Shown here: piece by piece, positions 1 through 8,643 of the stretch | Position numbering within the stretch: the stretch's first letter is position 1 | Layout of the letters: each line of letters opens with the position of its first letter | From: Virgifigura deserti | GTDB taxonomy: Bacteria > Pseudomonadota > Alphaproteobacteria > Dongiales > Dongiaceae | NCBI GenBank assembly: GCA_003576685.1 | Contig: QOZR01000003.1 | Span: 124,001-188,000 of the forward strand | DNA length: 64,000 bases | Direction of reading: 5' to 3' | Position numbers and translations under genes: made by a program | Notes under the pieces: model-generated | The model's input: the letters and a program-made list of their open reading frames with translations, nothing else | What the model was told of the DNA's origin: nothing | Databases searched by the model: none

Positions 1-228
1 TTAATGGGCCGCCCGCTCGATGAGGCTAAGGCCTGGCTTCAGGAAACGGCGGAGCTCGGCCGCATGGACTCGCAGCTTGCTCTCGGCGTCGCGTATCACC
101 TGGGAAACGGCTTCGAGCGCGATCTCGACAAGGCACAGTTTTGGTACAAGAGGGCCGCGGCGCAGGGCAGCGACGAAGCGCACGACCTTCTTGATCAGGT
201 TCAGGCGGACATCGACCGCCGAAACTGA
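1..228 (+). CDS. Sel1-repeat protein, 3' fragment
   Basis: The reading frame is open from the window edge, so this is the C-terminal end of a longer protein; the first ATG at 4 need not be the true start. The visible 75 residues contain Sel1/TPR-like helical repeats: paired helices with the pattern ALGVAYHLGNG, then A-x-x-WYKRAAAQG, the usual Sel1 consensus ending in an alanine-rich second helix. Such repeats mediate protein-protein contacts, often in envelope or signalling proteins. The partner cannot be inferred from what is left. It converges on the ectoine operon (minus strand), with a hairpin in the gap. Confidence 0.7.
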   Translation, partial: LMGRPLDEAKAWLQETAELGRMDSQLALGVAYHLGNGFERDLDKAQFWYKRAAAQGSDEAHDLLDQVQADIDRRN

Positions 229-306
229 AAAAGCGGAAAATCGGCAATAGTCCTGGAGCCGGGCACCAACTGTGCAGCGGCAGAACAACGCCAACGACAA
301 CCACGC

Positions 307-346
307 GCCGACATGCCCCGGCTCCTGCCAGCTGGGGCATGTCGGC
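307..346. terminator. Perfect 13-bp inverted repeat between convergent genes
   Basis: GCCGACATGCCCC (307-319) pairs exactly with GGGGCATGTCGGC (334-346) across a 14-nt loop. It lies in the 143-bp gap between the 3' end of the Sel1 gene and the 3' end of doeB, where a bidirectional terminator is expected. There is no clear T-run on either side, so it may act instead as an mRNA 3'-end stabiliser. Confidence 0.5.
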
Positions 347-371
347 TCCTATGCTGCTTAGCTTCGAACTG

Positions 372-1394
372 TTATTCCTGCGGCACCGCGATGACGGCAA
401 GGCAGTCGCCGCTCTGGACTACGCCGGGGAAATGCCGGGCGGCCAGGAGGCCGCCGAACTTGGCGCGATATTCGCGGGGCGGCGCGCCTGTCCGGTCCAT
501 CCTGTGGACACGCGCCACCACCTCCCCCTTCTGGACGGTCGCGCCGAGATCGACGCACATCTCCAGCAGGCCGTCGTCCTCGCAGGTCAGGTAGCAGTCG
601 CCGGACGGCATATCGAGCCGAATGCTCGGTCCCAGCTCCGGTGCGCCAGCGAGAATGCCGGCATGCTTCAGGAAATTCCGGATGCCCCGGTCGGCGATCG
701 CGACGCTGCGCGCGGTCGCGGTTCCGCCGCCGCCGAGCTCGGTCGAGACGAAGACCTTACCCATCGCCTCGGCCGCCGTGTCGTACATCCCGACGGCGTC
801 GATCTCGAGCAGCATCATGCTGTAGGGGGCCGAGAAGGCGGCCATCGCCGCGACACAGCGAGCCTGCTGCTCCGCATCCGGCAAGATATGGGCCGCGGCG
901 AAGGGCAGGAAGTCCAGCGTCCTGCCGCCGGCATGGACATCGAGCACATAGTCCGTCATGGGCAACAGATAGCGCTGGAAATAGTCGGCGATCTTCTCCG
1001 TCACCGTCCCGTCCGGCTTGCCCGGAAAGGCCCGGTTCAAGTTGCCGTGGTCGATCGGCGAGGTTCGCCGCCCGGCCCGGAAGGCTGGGTAGTTCATGGC
1101 GGGGACGATGATGACCCGGCCTGTCACGTCTTCCGCCGCCAGGCTGTTCGCCAGCTTCAGCAACGCGATCGGCCCTTCGTACTCGTCGCCATGGTTGCCG
1201 CCCGTCAGGATGGCGGTCGGCCCCTCGCCGCGCTTGACGACGGTGATCGGAATCATCACCGCGCCCCAGGCGGAGTCGTCACGGGAATAGGGCAGCTTCA
1301 GAAAGCCGTGCTGGACCCCGTCGCGGTCGTAATCGACCGTCGGCGAAATCGGCGACGGCCGGAGCGGCAGATCCGCATTGATGTGCACCAGCAT
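372..1394 (-). CDS. doeB: N-alpha-acetyl-L-2,4-diaminobutyrate deacetylase (DoeB/EutE)
   Basis: A 340-residue protein of the succinylglutamate desuccinylase/aspartoacylase (M14-like) family. Zinc ligands are visible as H68 and E71 in GGNHGDE and H154 in LDVHAGG, and NLNRAFPG at 118-125 is the family's substrate-binding motif. In ectoine breakdown this enzyme removes the acetyl group from N-acetyl-diaminobutyrate, the product of ectoine hydrolase, giving L-2,4-diaminobutyrate in the cytoplasm. It is the last gene of the minus-strand operon and starts 4 bp after the doeA stop, so the two are almost certainly cotranslated. The family assignment is firm; the exact substrate is inferred from the complete surrounding locus. 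Confidence 0.93.
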   Translation of the reverse strand: MLVHINADLPLRPSPISPTVDYDRDGVQHGFLKLPYSRDDSAWGAVMIPITVVKRGEGPTAILTGGNHGDEYEGPIALLKLANSLAAEDVTGRVIIVPAMNYPAFRAGRRTSPIDHGNLNRAFPGKPDGTVTEKIADYFQRYLLPMTDYVLDVHAGGRTLDFLPFAAAHILPDAEQQARCVAAMAAFSAPYSMMLLEIDAVGMYDTAAEAMGKVFVSTELGGGGTATARSVAIADRGIRNFLKHAGILAGAPELGPSIRLDMPSGDCYLTCEDDGLLEMCVDLGATVQKGEVVARVHRMDRTGAPPREYRAKFGGLLAARHFPGVVQSGDCLAVIAVPQE

Positions 1395-1398
1395 CGGA

Positions 1399-2580
1399 TC
1401 AGTCCTTTACGAGCAGCTTCCGCGGATAGGCGCAGAAGGTCTCCGCCCCATACGCCGTGACCCGGAAGCTCTCCGTGATCTCCAGCCCCCAATCGTCCTG
1501 CCAGATCGCCGGGATCAGGTGGAAGCACATGCCCTCCTTAAGCTCGGTCTTGTCGCCCGGCCGCAGGCTCATGGTCCGCTCGCCCCAGTCCGGCGGGTAG
1601 CTGAGCCCGATGGGATAGCCGCAGCGGCTCTCCTTCTCGAGGCCATAACGCGCGATCGTCCGCCGCCACGCCGCCTCGACGTCCTCGCAGGCATTGCCGG
1701 GCTTGGCGGCTTCCAGCGCCGCCTCGATTCCCTCCAGCACCGCCTTCTCGGTGTCGAGGAACTTCTGCGGCGGCTTTCCGAGATAGATCGTCCGCGACAG
1801 CGGGCAGTGATAGCGCTTGTAGCAGCCGGCGATCTCGAAGAACGTGCCCTCGCCCGCCTTGAAGGGCCGATCGTCCCAGGTCAGATGCGGAGCGGAGGCG
1901 TCGATCCCCGACGGCAGAAGCGGCACGATGGCCGGATAATCCCCGCCATAGCCGTCGACGCCGCGAACGCCGGTCCGGTAGATCTCCGCCACGAGATCGT
2001 TCTTGCGCAGCCCGGGTTCGACCAACTCGAAGATCCGGGCATGCATCGCCTCGACGATGCGGGCGGCGCGCCGCATATAGGCGATCTCTTCCGCCGACTT
2101 GACGGCCCGTTGCCAATTCACCAGCGCGGTGGCGTCCTTGAAGCGCGCATTCGGCAGATGCGACTTCAGCGACTCCAGGCAAGCGGCGCTGAAATAGTAG
2201 TTGTCCATCTCGACGCCGATCGCCGATCGGTCCCAGCCCTTCTGCGCGATGATCCCGGAGAGATAGTCCATCGGATGCCGTTCCGTGGACTGAACGTAAT
2301 TGTCCGGATAGCCGATGATATGGTCGTGGTCCATGAAGACGGTGCGCTTCGCCCCGTTCGCGTCCTGCCCACGGCCATACCAGAGAGGGTCACCGTCTGT
2401 GGACAGAACAACGCATTGATGGACGTAGAAAGACCAGCCGTCATAGCCCGTCAGCCAGGCCATGTTGGACGGATCGGTCACGATCAGGAGATCGATCCCC
2501 TGACGCTCCATCGCTTGTCTGGTTCGGGCGATACGGCTGTCATATTCCGCCCGGTCGAAATTCAGGGAAACCTGAGTCAT
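1399..2580 (-). CDS. doeA: Ectoine hydrolase (DoeA/EutD)
   Basis: A 393-residue protein with an N-terminal creatinase-like domain (about 1-150) and a C-terminal pita-bread M24 domain (about 160-390). It opens the ectoine ring to N-acetyl-diaminobutyrate. In the C-terminal domain the D-x-D/H/E/E metal set of methionine aminopeptidases is not evident; as in creatinase, the fold seems to be used for amidine/ring hydrolysis (motif LSRTIYLG near 265). It sits between eutC and doeB, with gaps of 15 and 4 bp, in the usual order for this pathway. The start at 2580 follows a plausible purine-rich ribosome site. Confidence 0.93.
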   Translation of the reverse strand: MTQVSLNFDRAEYDSRIARTRQAMERQGIDLLIVTDPSNMAWLTGYDGWSFYVHQCVVLSTDGDPLWYGRGQDANGAKRTVFMDHDHIIGYPDNYVQSTERHPMDYLSGIIAQKGWDRSAIGVEMDNYYFSAACLESLKSHLPNARFKDATALVNWQRAVKSAEEIAYMRRAARIVEAMHARIFELVEPGLRKNDLVAEIYRTGVRGVDGYGGDYPAIVPLLPSGIDASAPHLTWDDRPFKAGEGTFFEIAGCYKRYHCPLSRTIYLGKPPQKFLDTEKAVLEGIEAALEAAKPGNACEDVEAAWRRTIARYGLEKESRCGYPIGLSYPPDWGERTMSLRPGDKTELKEGMCFHLIPAIWQDDWGLEITESFRVTAYGAETFCAYPRKLLVKD

Positions 2581-2595
2581 GCAAGGCTCCAGAAG

Positions 2596-3588
2596 TTAAG
2601 CATCGAAGGCAACGCCCGCGCCGTGCGCGTCGGCACGCTGACGGGCGAAACTGGCGATAGCGGTGTCCTGGACGCCGGTGCCGGTCAGATCGCAGATCGT
2701 GATCTGATCGGCCGAAGTTCGGCCGGGATGCCGACTCGCAATGATCTGGCCGAGCTCGGGCCAAGCCGTCTCGGCGGAAACGAGGCCGGCGGCGAGCGCG
2801 TGATGCAGCTCGCCGAGGACCGCGCATTGGCTCTGCCGATCGCAGACATAGAGGTCGGCCCGGGCGATCGCCTCCGGCGCGATCTCGTTCTTATGTTCCG
2901 CGTCCGAGCCCATCGCCGTCACATGCTGGCCGGGACGAAGCCACTCGGCCCGGATCAGCGGCTCGGTGCTGGGCGTGGTGGTCACGACGATGTCACTGCG
3001 CTCGACCACCTCCTGGACGCTTCCGCAGGGCGTCACGGCAATGCCGAGCGCGCGTCCGACCTCGTCGGCATAGAGGCGCGCCTTCTCGCCGTTGCGCGCC
3101 CAGATGAACGCCTCGTCGATGTCGCGCACGAGCTTCAGCGCCTCGAGCTGGAGCCGCGCCTGCCCCCCGGCCCCGACGATCCCGGCCTTGCGTGCGTCCG
3201 GCCGGGCGAGCCATTTCGCGGCCACCGCCCCGGCGGCGGCCGTGCGCACGTCGGTCAGGTATCCGTTGTCCAGCAGCACCGCCTCGACCACGCCCGTTTT
3301 CGCGCTGAACAGCACCATCAGGCCGTTGAGGCTGGGCAGGCCGAGCTTCGGGTTATCGAAGAAGCCCGGGCTGATCTTGATCGCGAAACTCTCGACGCCG
3401 GGCACATAGGCCGTCTTCACATCGACCTCGCCGTTGCGATCCTGCATGTCGAGACGCAGGATCGGCGGCATCACGACCGCCTCGGTCGCAAGTGCGCGGA
3501 AGCCATGCTCGACGCAGGCGACCGCGTCGGCGTTGAGCGCCACGCACTGCCTCAACTCGGTCTCTGTCAGGATCTTGATCGCGGACAT
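2596..3588 (-). CDS. eutC: EutC, ornithine cyclodeaminase-family protein of (hydroxy)ectoine use
   Basis: A 330-residue protein of the ornithine cyclodeaminase/mu-crystallin family. The NAD-binding Rossmann motif is VGAGGQARLQLEAL near residue 140, and the N-terminal dimerisation half has the family's substrate-lysine region (VKTAYVPG). EutC always travels with EutB in hydroxyectoine-using bacteria and is thought, with EutA and EutB, to convert the hydroxylated branch into the ectoine degradation stream; its exact reaction is not settled. It lies 25 bp after eutB and 15 bp before doeA, in one operon. Confidence 0.9.
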   Translation of the reverse strand: MSAIKILTETELRQCVALNADAVACVEHGFRALATEAVVMPPILRLDMQDRNGEVDVKTAYVPGVESFAIKISPGFFDNPKLGLPSLNGLMVLFSAKTGVVEAVLLDNGYLTDVRTAAAGAVAAKWLARPDARKAGIVGAGGQARLQLEALKLVRDIDEAFIWARNGEKARLYADEVGRALGIAVTPCGSVQEVVERSDIVVTTTPSTEPLIRAEWLRPGQHVTAMGSDAEHKNEIAPEAIARADLYVCDRQSQCAVLGELHHALAAGLVSAETAWPELGQIIASRHPGRTSADQITICDLTGTGVQDTAIASFARQRADAHGAGVAFDA

Positions 3589-3613
3589 GGATTCGCCCTT
3601 ATGAACTCGCGGC

Positions 3614-4603
3614 TCAGTTTGGCCCTTCGGTCTGCTGGCCGGTAATGATCTTGCTGTGCAGGGTCATGTCGATGTTCCGTCCGGTGACGAGGACTGCCGT
3701 GACCCCCGGATCGCGGACGAGACCCGCCTTGAGGGCGGCGATGCCGACGGCGCCGCTTCCCTCGATGATCTGCTGTTCTTCCCAATAAGCATGGCGGATG
3801 GCGTCGGCGATCTGCCGCTCGTCGACGAGAACGATATCATCCACCAACTCGCGCACCATGGCGAAGGTATATTGATTGTCAAGACCGATCCCGCCGGCCA
3901 GCGAATCCGCAAGCGTCGGCAATTCCTGCACCTGAACCGGCTTTCCCGCCTTCTGACTTTCATGCATCGCCGCGCCGCGCTCCATCGAGACGCCGATGAC
4001 GCGAGTCGCGGGGCTGACGCTCTTCACCGCCCTCGCCACACCTGATATCAGGCCGCCGCCGGACAGCGGCACCAGCACGGTCCGCGCCTCTGGCAGATCC
4101 TCCATGAGCTCTAAGCCCAGCGTTCCCTGCCCGGCGATCACATCGGCATGGTCGAAGGGCGGCAGCATGGTCATGCCCTCTTCTGCGACAAGACGATCGA
4201 CCTCGATCTGCGCCTCGTCCTGGCTTTCGCCGACAATGCGGATCTCGGCACCCTGCGCCCGGATCCCATCGATCTTGTTCTGCGGCACAAGCCGAGACAT
4301 GCAGATGATCGCATGCGCGCCGGCCTCGCGTGCCGCATAGGCAAGGCCACGACCGTGATTGCCCGTCGAGACACCGACGATGCCGCGTGCCTTTCGCGCG
4401 TCCGTCAGACTCAAGATCGCATTGGTGGCGCCGCGCAGCTTAAAGCTTCCGGTGGTCTGCTGCTGCTCGAGCTTCAGATGGACGGGCGCGCCCACCAGCG
4501 TCGTGAGACTCGGCGAAGCGACGATGGGCGTGCGCACGATCTTTCCCGCGATGCGAGCACGGGCGGCCTCGATATCTTTCAACGTGACGGATTGCGTCGC
4601 CAT
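3614..4603 (-). CDS. eutB: EutB, threonine-dehydratase-like PLP enzyme of hydroxyectoine use
   Basis: A 329-residue fold-type II PLP enzyme. The start at 4603 (MATQSVTLKD) is chosen because the open frame upstream runs back into eutA and does not resemble the family. K55 in TGSFKLRGA is the Schiff-base lysine; STGNHGRGL follows the dehydratase pattern and a glycine-rich phosphate loop LSGGGLISG lies near 182. By homology it removes water or ammonia from the hydroxylated diaminobutyrate intermediate. The gap to eutA is 4 bp. The presence of eutA, eutB and eutC indicates that hydroxyectoine as well as ectoine is used. Confidence 0.92.
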   Translation of the reverse strand: MATQSVTLKDIEAARARIAGKIVRTPIVASPSLTTLVGAPVHLKLEQQQTTGSFKLRGATNAILSLTDARKARGIVGVSTGNHGRGLAYAAREAGAHAIICMSRLVPQNKIDGIRAQGAEIRIVGESQDEAQIEVDRLVAEEGMTMLPPFDHADVIAGQGTLGLELMEDLPEARTVLVPLSGGGLISGVARAVKSVSPATRVIGVSMERGAAMHESQKAGKPVQVQELPTLADSLAGGIGLDNQYTFAMVRELVDDIVLVDERQIADAIRHAYWEEQQIIEGSGAVGIAALKAGLVRDPGVTAVLVTGRNIDMTLHSKIITGQQTEGPN

Positions 4604-4607
4604 CGGC

Positions 4608-5414
4608 TCAAACCTCCGCCGGAGCGGGTAGCGCCATGAGCCGCCCGAGCGCCGGCCGCGCCTCGTCGACCCCACAAAGGCGCAGGCAGGCCCAGGCGGT
4701 GGCAAGATTGCTCGTGACCACCGGACGCCCGATGGCGCGCTCGATCGCCGGCACGATACCAGCCGACCGCAAGGCCGTGCAGGAGATGAACAGGGCTTCC
4801 GCGTCGGGCGCGGTCGCCTCGATCGCGGCGGTGACCAGCGATTCCGGGTTGATGCGCGCCATGATGCGGTCGTCATCGAGCCCGAAACAGGTGAAGCTGG
4901 CCACCCCGAAGCCGCGATCGGCGAAGTAGTCGGCCATCGACCTGCTGGTCTCGGCGGTATAGGGCGTGAGGATGCTGATCCGGCGCGCCCCGAGCACCGT
5001 CAGCGCACGCACTGCCGCGAGCGGCGGTGTGACCACGGGAACGCCCGGCTTCGCCGAACGGATCGCGGTCTCGACCGCGTCGTCACCGATGACGACGGAG
5101 GCCGAGGTGCAGGAATAGCAGACGGCATCAACCAGTTCGTCGGGAAGGATCAGGCCCGCACCCTCCTCCAGGCGGGGCTGCATGCGCCTCAGATTATCCG
5201 GGGTCGTCGGGTTAGCGAACGCGATGCGCGCGGTATAGACGGCGATCCCGTCGCTCGCGACCATCCGGCGGAAATCCGGCTCGGTCGTGTGATCGGTGGC
5301 GAGAACGACGAGGCCGACTCGCTTCGCGACTGGCCGATCGTCGAAGGCCAGAACGGTCGTCGCGCGCTGAATGGCGGACCGATCCATGACATGCACCCCT
5401 GTCGACCAAGTCAT
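4608..5414 (-). CDS. eutA: EutA, Asp/Glu racemase-family protein of hydroxyectoine use
   Basis: A 268-residue protein of the aspartate/glutamate racemase-maleate isomerase superfamily. The two-cysteine catalytic pattern is visible: C102 in YSCTSAS and C212 in FISCTAL. It is proposed to epimerise a hydroxyectoine-derived intermediate. The ATG at 5412-5414 overlaps the ehuD stop as TGATG, which supports this start and translational coupling; MDRSAIQ nine codons later is an alternative. It is the first catabolic gene after the transporter genes. Confidence 0.9.
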   Translation of the reverse strand: MTWSTGVHVMDRSAIQRATTVLAFDDRPVAKRVGLVVLATDHTTEPDFRRMVASDGIAVYTARIAFANPTTPDNLRRMQPRLEEGAGLILPDELVDAVCYSCTSASVVIGDDAVETAIRSAKPGVPVVTPPLAAVRALTVLGARRISILTPYTAETSRSMADYFADRGFGVASFTCFGLDDDRIMARINPESLVTAAIEATAPDAEALFISCTALRSAGIVPAIERAIGRPVVTSNLATAWACLRLCGVDEARPALGRLMALPAPAEV

Positions 5415-6070
5415 CAGCCTAGCCGCCCAAAGCGGCGCTCGAGCGCACGAAGCCCGATGACCGAGATAATGCTGATGACGAGGAAAAAGACGCCGACGAG
5501 CGTCATCGGCTCGAGATAGCGATAGTTGAAGTTCGCCACGCTGCGCGCCTGGTTCATCAGCTCGAGCACGGTGATCGCCGAAAGGAGCGGCGTCTCCTTG
5601 AACATGGCGATGAAATAGTTCGCGAGCGCTGGGATCATCGGCGGAATGGCCTGGGGCAGGATGATGTGCCGCCAGGCCTGCGGCGTCGTCAGATTGCAGG
5701 CTTTGGCGGCCTCCCACTGGCCGCGGGATACGTTCTCGATGCCGGCGCGATAGACCTCGGCCGTATAGGTGCCGTAATGCAGGCCGAGCCCGATCGTGCC
5801 CGCGACGAGCGGCGACAGGGTGAGGCCGAGATCCGGCAGGATGTAGAACAGGAAATAAAGCTGCACGAGCAGCGGCGTGCCGCGGATGAACTCCGCCAAG
5901 AATCCCGTTCCCCTGGAGAGGAACGGATTATCCGACCGGCGCGCGAGGGCGACGAAGAGGCCGACGACGAGGGCCAGGGCCGATCCCAGCAGAGTGGCAA
6001 TGATGGTGACCTTCACCCCTTCGAGAAGGGTTGGAAGAATCTCCCAGACGAAGCTCCAACTCCATTCCAT
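5414..6070 (-). CDS. ehuD: Ectoine/hydroxyectoine ABC importer permease EhuD
   Basis: A 218-residue inner-membrane permease of the polar-amino-acid (HisM/GlnP) type. Several hydrophobic segments are visible (near 13-40, 55-100, 185-210). The EAA loop that docks the ATPase is at about 122-140 (EAAKACNLTTPQAWRHIILP). It pairs with EhuC to form the channel for the EhuB-delivered ligand. It starts 9 bp after the ehuC stop and overlaps eutA by 1 bp. Confidence 0.93.
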   Translation of the reverse strand: MEWSWSFVWEILPTLLEGVKVTIIATLLGSALALVVGLFVALARRSDNPFLSRGTGFLAEFIRGTPLLVQLYFLFYILPDLGLTLSPLVAGTIGLGLHYGTYTAEVYRAGIENVSRGQWEAAKACNLTTPQAWRHIILPQAIPPMIPALANYFIAMFKETPLLSAITVLELMNQARSVANFNYRYLEPMTLVGVFFLVISIISVIGLRALERRFGRLG

Positions 6071-6079
6071 GGCCGGACC

Positions 6080-6739
6080 TCAGGAACGTACGCCGTCGAG
6101 GCCGCGCGTGAGGCGCCGCTCGAGCCCACGCACGCTCAAGGAAATGACGGAAGCGATGGCGAAATAAAGAAGCAGGATGGTGATGAAGGGCACCATCGTG
6201 TTGCCGGTCTGCGCACGCACGACCTGCGCCTGGAACGTCAGGTCGGCAAGCGAGATCAGGGATACCACCGCCGTTCCTTTCAGGAGCTCGATGGCGTTGT
6301 TGCCGAAGGTCGGCAGCATGATCACGAAGGCCTGCGGGACGATGACGTGGCGCAGGCACTGCCAGCGCGTGAGGTTGAGCGCGACGCAGGCCTCCTGCTG
6401 CTCCTTGCCGATGGACTGCACGGCGCCGCGGACCACCTCGGCGCCATAGGCGCCGACATTGAGGCCGAGCGCCAGCACGCCGGCCTGGAGCGGCGTCAGC
6501 GAAACGCCGAACAGCGGCAGGACGAAATAAGCCCAGAACAGCTGGACGAAGATCGAGGTGCCACGGAAGAACTCGATATAGGCCGTCGCCAATGCCCGGA
6601 CGGCGGCGTTCCGCGACAGGCGGCCGAGGCCGGCGACAAAGGCCATGACGAGGGCGAGCAGCGAGCCGAGCAGGGTGAGCTCGATCGTCACCAACGCACC
6701 ATCGAGAATAAGCTGGAAATAGCCCGACCAGCGTTCCAT
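6080..6739 (-). CDS. ehuC: Ectoine/hydroxyectoine ABC importer permease EhuC
   Basis: A 219-residue permease of the same polar-amino-acid subfamily as EhuD. Its EAA loop is near 125-145 (EACVALNLTRWQCLRHVIVP), and a charged FRGTSIFVQL motif follows the third hydrophobic segment, as in the glutamine/histidine permeases. It is separated from ehuB by 78 bp that contain a strong hairpin, and from ehuD by 9 bp. Confidence 0.93.
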   Translation of the reverse strand: MERWSGYFQLILDGALVTIELTLLGSLLALVMAFVAGLGRLSRNAAVRALATAYIEFFRGTSIFVQLFWAYFVLPLFGVSLTPLQAGVLALGLNVGAYGAEVVRGAVQSIGKEQQEACVALNLTRWQCLRHVIVPQAFVIMLPTFGNNAIELLKGTAVVSLISLADLTFQAQVVRAQTGNTMVPFITILLLYFAIASVISLSVRGLERRLTRGLDGVRS

Positions 6740-6777
6740 CGACGTCTCGTTCAGCCTCGGCTCTTGGTTTCACAAGT

Positions 6778-6811
6778 CGGCGGTGCGCGAGGTCCTCCCC
6801 GCGCACCGCCG
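6778..6811 (-). other. Intercistronic hairpin between ehuB and ehuC
   Basis: CGGCGGTGCGCG (6778-6789) pairs exactly with CGCGCACCGCCG (6800-6811) across a 10-nt loop. It starts 7 bp after the ehuB stop on the minus strand and has no T-run. Such stem-loops after binding-protein genes commonly protect the upstream message and reduce read-through, so that the binding protein is made in excess of the permeases. Confidence 0.65.
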
Positions 6812-6817
6812 TCGGGA

Positions 6818-7693
6818 TCAATTCGAAGCGGTGCAGAGCTCTTCGCGCGTCACCTGCTTGGCCGCCTCCGCGGAGAAGCCATAAGGCTCGATGATCTCCG
6901 CGAACTCGCCCGATTCCTTCATCTCGGCCAGGACCTTGTCATAGGCATCGCGGAGTTCCGTGTTATCCTTGCTGAAGGCCGCGCCGGCGCAATAGATCGG
7001 CGCGCCTTTCACGGGCGCGACCATCTCGAGATTCGGGTCGTTCGCCTTCTTGAGTAGGTCGCCGATCGACAGCACGGGCAGCGAATAGGCGTCGATACGG
7101 CCGTCCTGCAGCATTTTGATTCCGCTCTGCCCGTCCGGCACCACGATCACACGGTCGCGCGGAACGCCGGCCTCGAGCGCAAGACGCTCTTCCGTGCCGC
7201 CGCCCGGGGCGCCGACTTTCGCGGTCGGATGCGCGGCGATGTCCTCATAGCTTTGAAAATTCAGCGGATTGCCCTTCGGCACTGCCAGTGCTTCGGCGTC
7301 GCAGAGATCGGGCTGCGAATAGGCGACCGCCTCACAGCGTTGCGGCTTCATGAACAGACCCGCGGTGACCGCATCGAACCGGCCCGCCTGCAGACCCGGG
7401 ATCATCGCGCCATATTCCGAAACCGAGGCGACGACGTCCTCGACGCCGAGTTTCTTGAATACGGCACGCGCCAGATCCGGTCCCGCGCCGGCCACCGTGC
7501 CGTCCGGGTTCACCGCCGTATAGGGCGGCTCGTTGGCGATCGCGATACGAGCGAAACCCTGCTCCCTGAGCTCCTCCAGCGCCTCCTGGGCCATGGCCGG
7601 CGCGCTCGCGCCCAGAAGAATACCTCCCGTCGCAACGACGGCTGCCAGAGCAGTCCGGAATGTCACGAAATCTGTCCGCCGATCGAATGTCAT
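6818..7693 (-). CDS. ehuB: Ectoine/hydroxyectoine-binding periplasmic protein EhuB
   Basis: A 291-residue type-2 solute-binding protein (SBP_bac_3). The start at 7693 has GGAGG 10-14 bp upstream; an open frame 26 codons longer lacks such a site. Residues 1-34 are a Sec signal peptide ending AMA-QEA. The mature protein shows the family signature near the start (IANEPPYTAVNPDG) and the SEYGAMIPGLQAGRFDA ligand-site stretch. It captures ectoine or hydroxyectoine in the periplasm and delivers it to EhuCD-EhuA. Confidence 0.93.
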   Translation of the reverse strand: MTFDRRTDFVTFRTALAAVVATGGILLGASAPAMAQEALEELREQGFARIAIANEPPYTAVNPDGTVAGAGPDLARAVFKKLGVEDVVASVSEYGAMIPGLQAGRFDAVTAGLFMKPQRCEAVAYSQPDLCDAEALAVPKGNPLNFQSYEDIAAHPTAKVGAPGGGTEERLALEAGVPRDRVIVVPDGQSGIKMLQDGRIDAYSLPVLSIGDLLKKANDPNLEMVAPVKGAPIYCAGAAFSKDNTELRDAYDKVLAEMKESGEFAEIIEPYGFSAEAAKQVTREELCTASN

Positions 7694-7763
7694 CTCCCTG
7701 TTCCTCCTATTCTTGTCCAGGATCTCGATATGCGCGGGCTCACGCCTGCATGGCCCAACCCAG

Positions 7764-8549
7764 TCAGACACGCTGGCCGGCCGCGATGATCTTCTTCAGG
7801 AACGCCTGCGTGCGCTCCTCCTTGGGATTCGTGAAAATCTCGTCGGGCGGCCCTTCCTCGACGATGGAACCGCGGTCAAAGAACAGAACGCGGTCCGCGA
7901 AGTCGTGGGCAAAGCCCATCTCGTGCGTGACGAGGAGCATCGTCATGTCGGTCTCCTCGGCCAGGCGCCGCATGACGTTGAGCACCTCCTCGACGAGTTC
8001 CGGATCGAGCGCGGAAGTCACCTCGTCGAACAACATGATCTTCGGCTGAAGCGCGAGAGCGCGCGCGATCGCGACGCGCTGCTTCTGCCCGCCGGAGAGC
8101 TGGGCCGGCATCGCCTTCGCCTTGTCCGCCAGGCCGACCATGTCGAGCAGTTCCATAGCCTGCCGTTCGGCATCGGCCTTGGCGACCCCCTTGGTCAGGA
8201 TCGGTGCCAAGGTGACGTTGTCGAGAACGCTTTTGTGCGGAAACAAATTGAACAGCTGAAACACCATGCCGATCTTCGCCCGCATCCGGTGCAGATGGCG
8301 TTCATCGGCCGGCGCGAGGCCGCCGTTCTTCGGCATATGGAAAAGATATTCGCCGTCGACCTTGATGTGCCCGCTGTTGATCGTCTCCAGCGTCATCAGG
8401 ATGCGCAGGATGGTGGTCTTGCCGGATCCCGAGGGCCCGATCAAGGCAAGCTTTTCGCCCGGCGCGACCGTGAACGACAGCTCTTCCAGAACCCGAAGGG
8501 GGCCGAAGCTTTTCGATACGCGGTCGACTTCAATGATCGGAGCAGGCAC
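7764..8549 (-). CDS. ehuA: Ectoine/hydroxyectoine ABC importer ATPase EhuA
   Basis: A 261-residue ABC ATPase of the polar-amino-acid group. Walker A is GPSGSGKTT near 38-46, the signature is [15 protein letters not shown] near 146, and Walker B is [14 protein letters not shown] near 170. It powers EhuBCD. It is first in the transport operon; 94 bp upstream separate it from enuR, and that gap holds two direct copies of an AATCATGWCA motif. The gap to ehuB is 70 bp. Confidence 0.93.
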   Translation of the reverse strand: MPAPIIEVDRVSKSFGPLRVLEELSFTVAPGEKLALIGPSGSGKTTILRILMTLETINSGHIKVDGEYLFHMPKNGGLAPADERHLHRMRAKIGMVFQLFNLFPHKSVLDNVTLAPILTKGVAKADAERQAMELLDMVGLADKAKAMPAQLSGGQKQRVAIARALALQPKIMLFDEVTSALDPELVEEVLNVMRRLAEETDMTMLLVTHEMGFAHDFADRVLFFDRGSIVEEGPPDEIFTNPKEERTQAFLKKIIAAGQRV

Positions 8550-8601
8550 GTCGCTCCTCCCTTGCGACTTCCGAATGCCACAGACGATGAAAGAGCAACA
8601 A

Positions 8602-8633
8602 AATCATGTCAATTGGAAAATTAAATCATGACA
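8602..8633. promoter_or_regulatory. Two direct AATCATGWCA repeats upstream of ehuA (candidate EnuR operator)
   Basis: AATCATGTCA (8602-8611) and AATCATGACA (8624-8633) lie in the same orientation with a 22-bp period, about two helical turns, in an AT-rich gap between enuR and ehuA. A third copy lies at the enuR start. MocR/GabR-type regulators are known to bind pairs of direct repeats, so EnuR is the natural candidate. The binding itself is inferred. Confidence 0.55.
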
Positions 8634-8643
8634 TTTTGCCGCA

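Noticed and set aside
1378..3645. Open frame of 755 codons on the plus strand
   Set aside because: It is the GC-rich antisense shadow of doeA and eutC, has no family features and no ribosome site.
5666..7057. Open frame of 463 codons on the plus strand
   Set aside because: Antisense to ehuD, ehuC and ehuB, whose motifs are intact.
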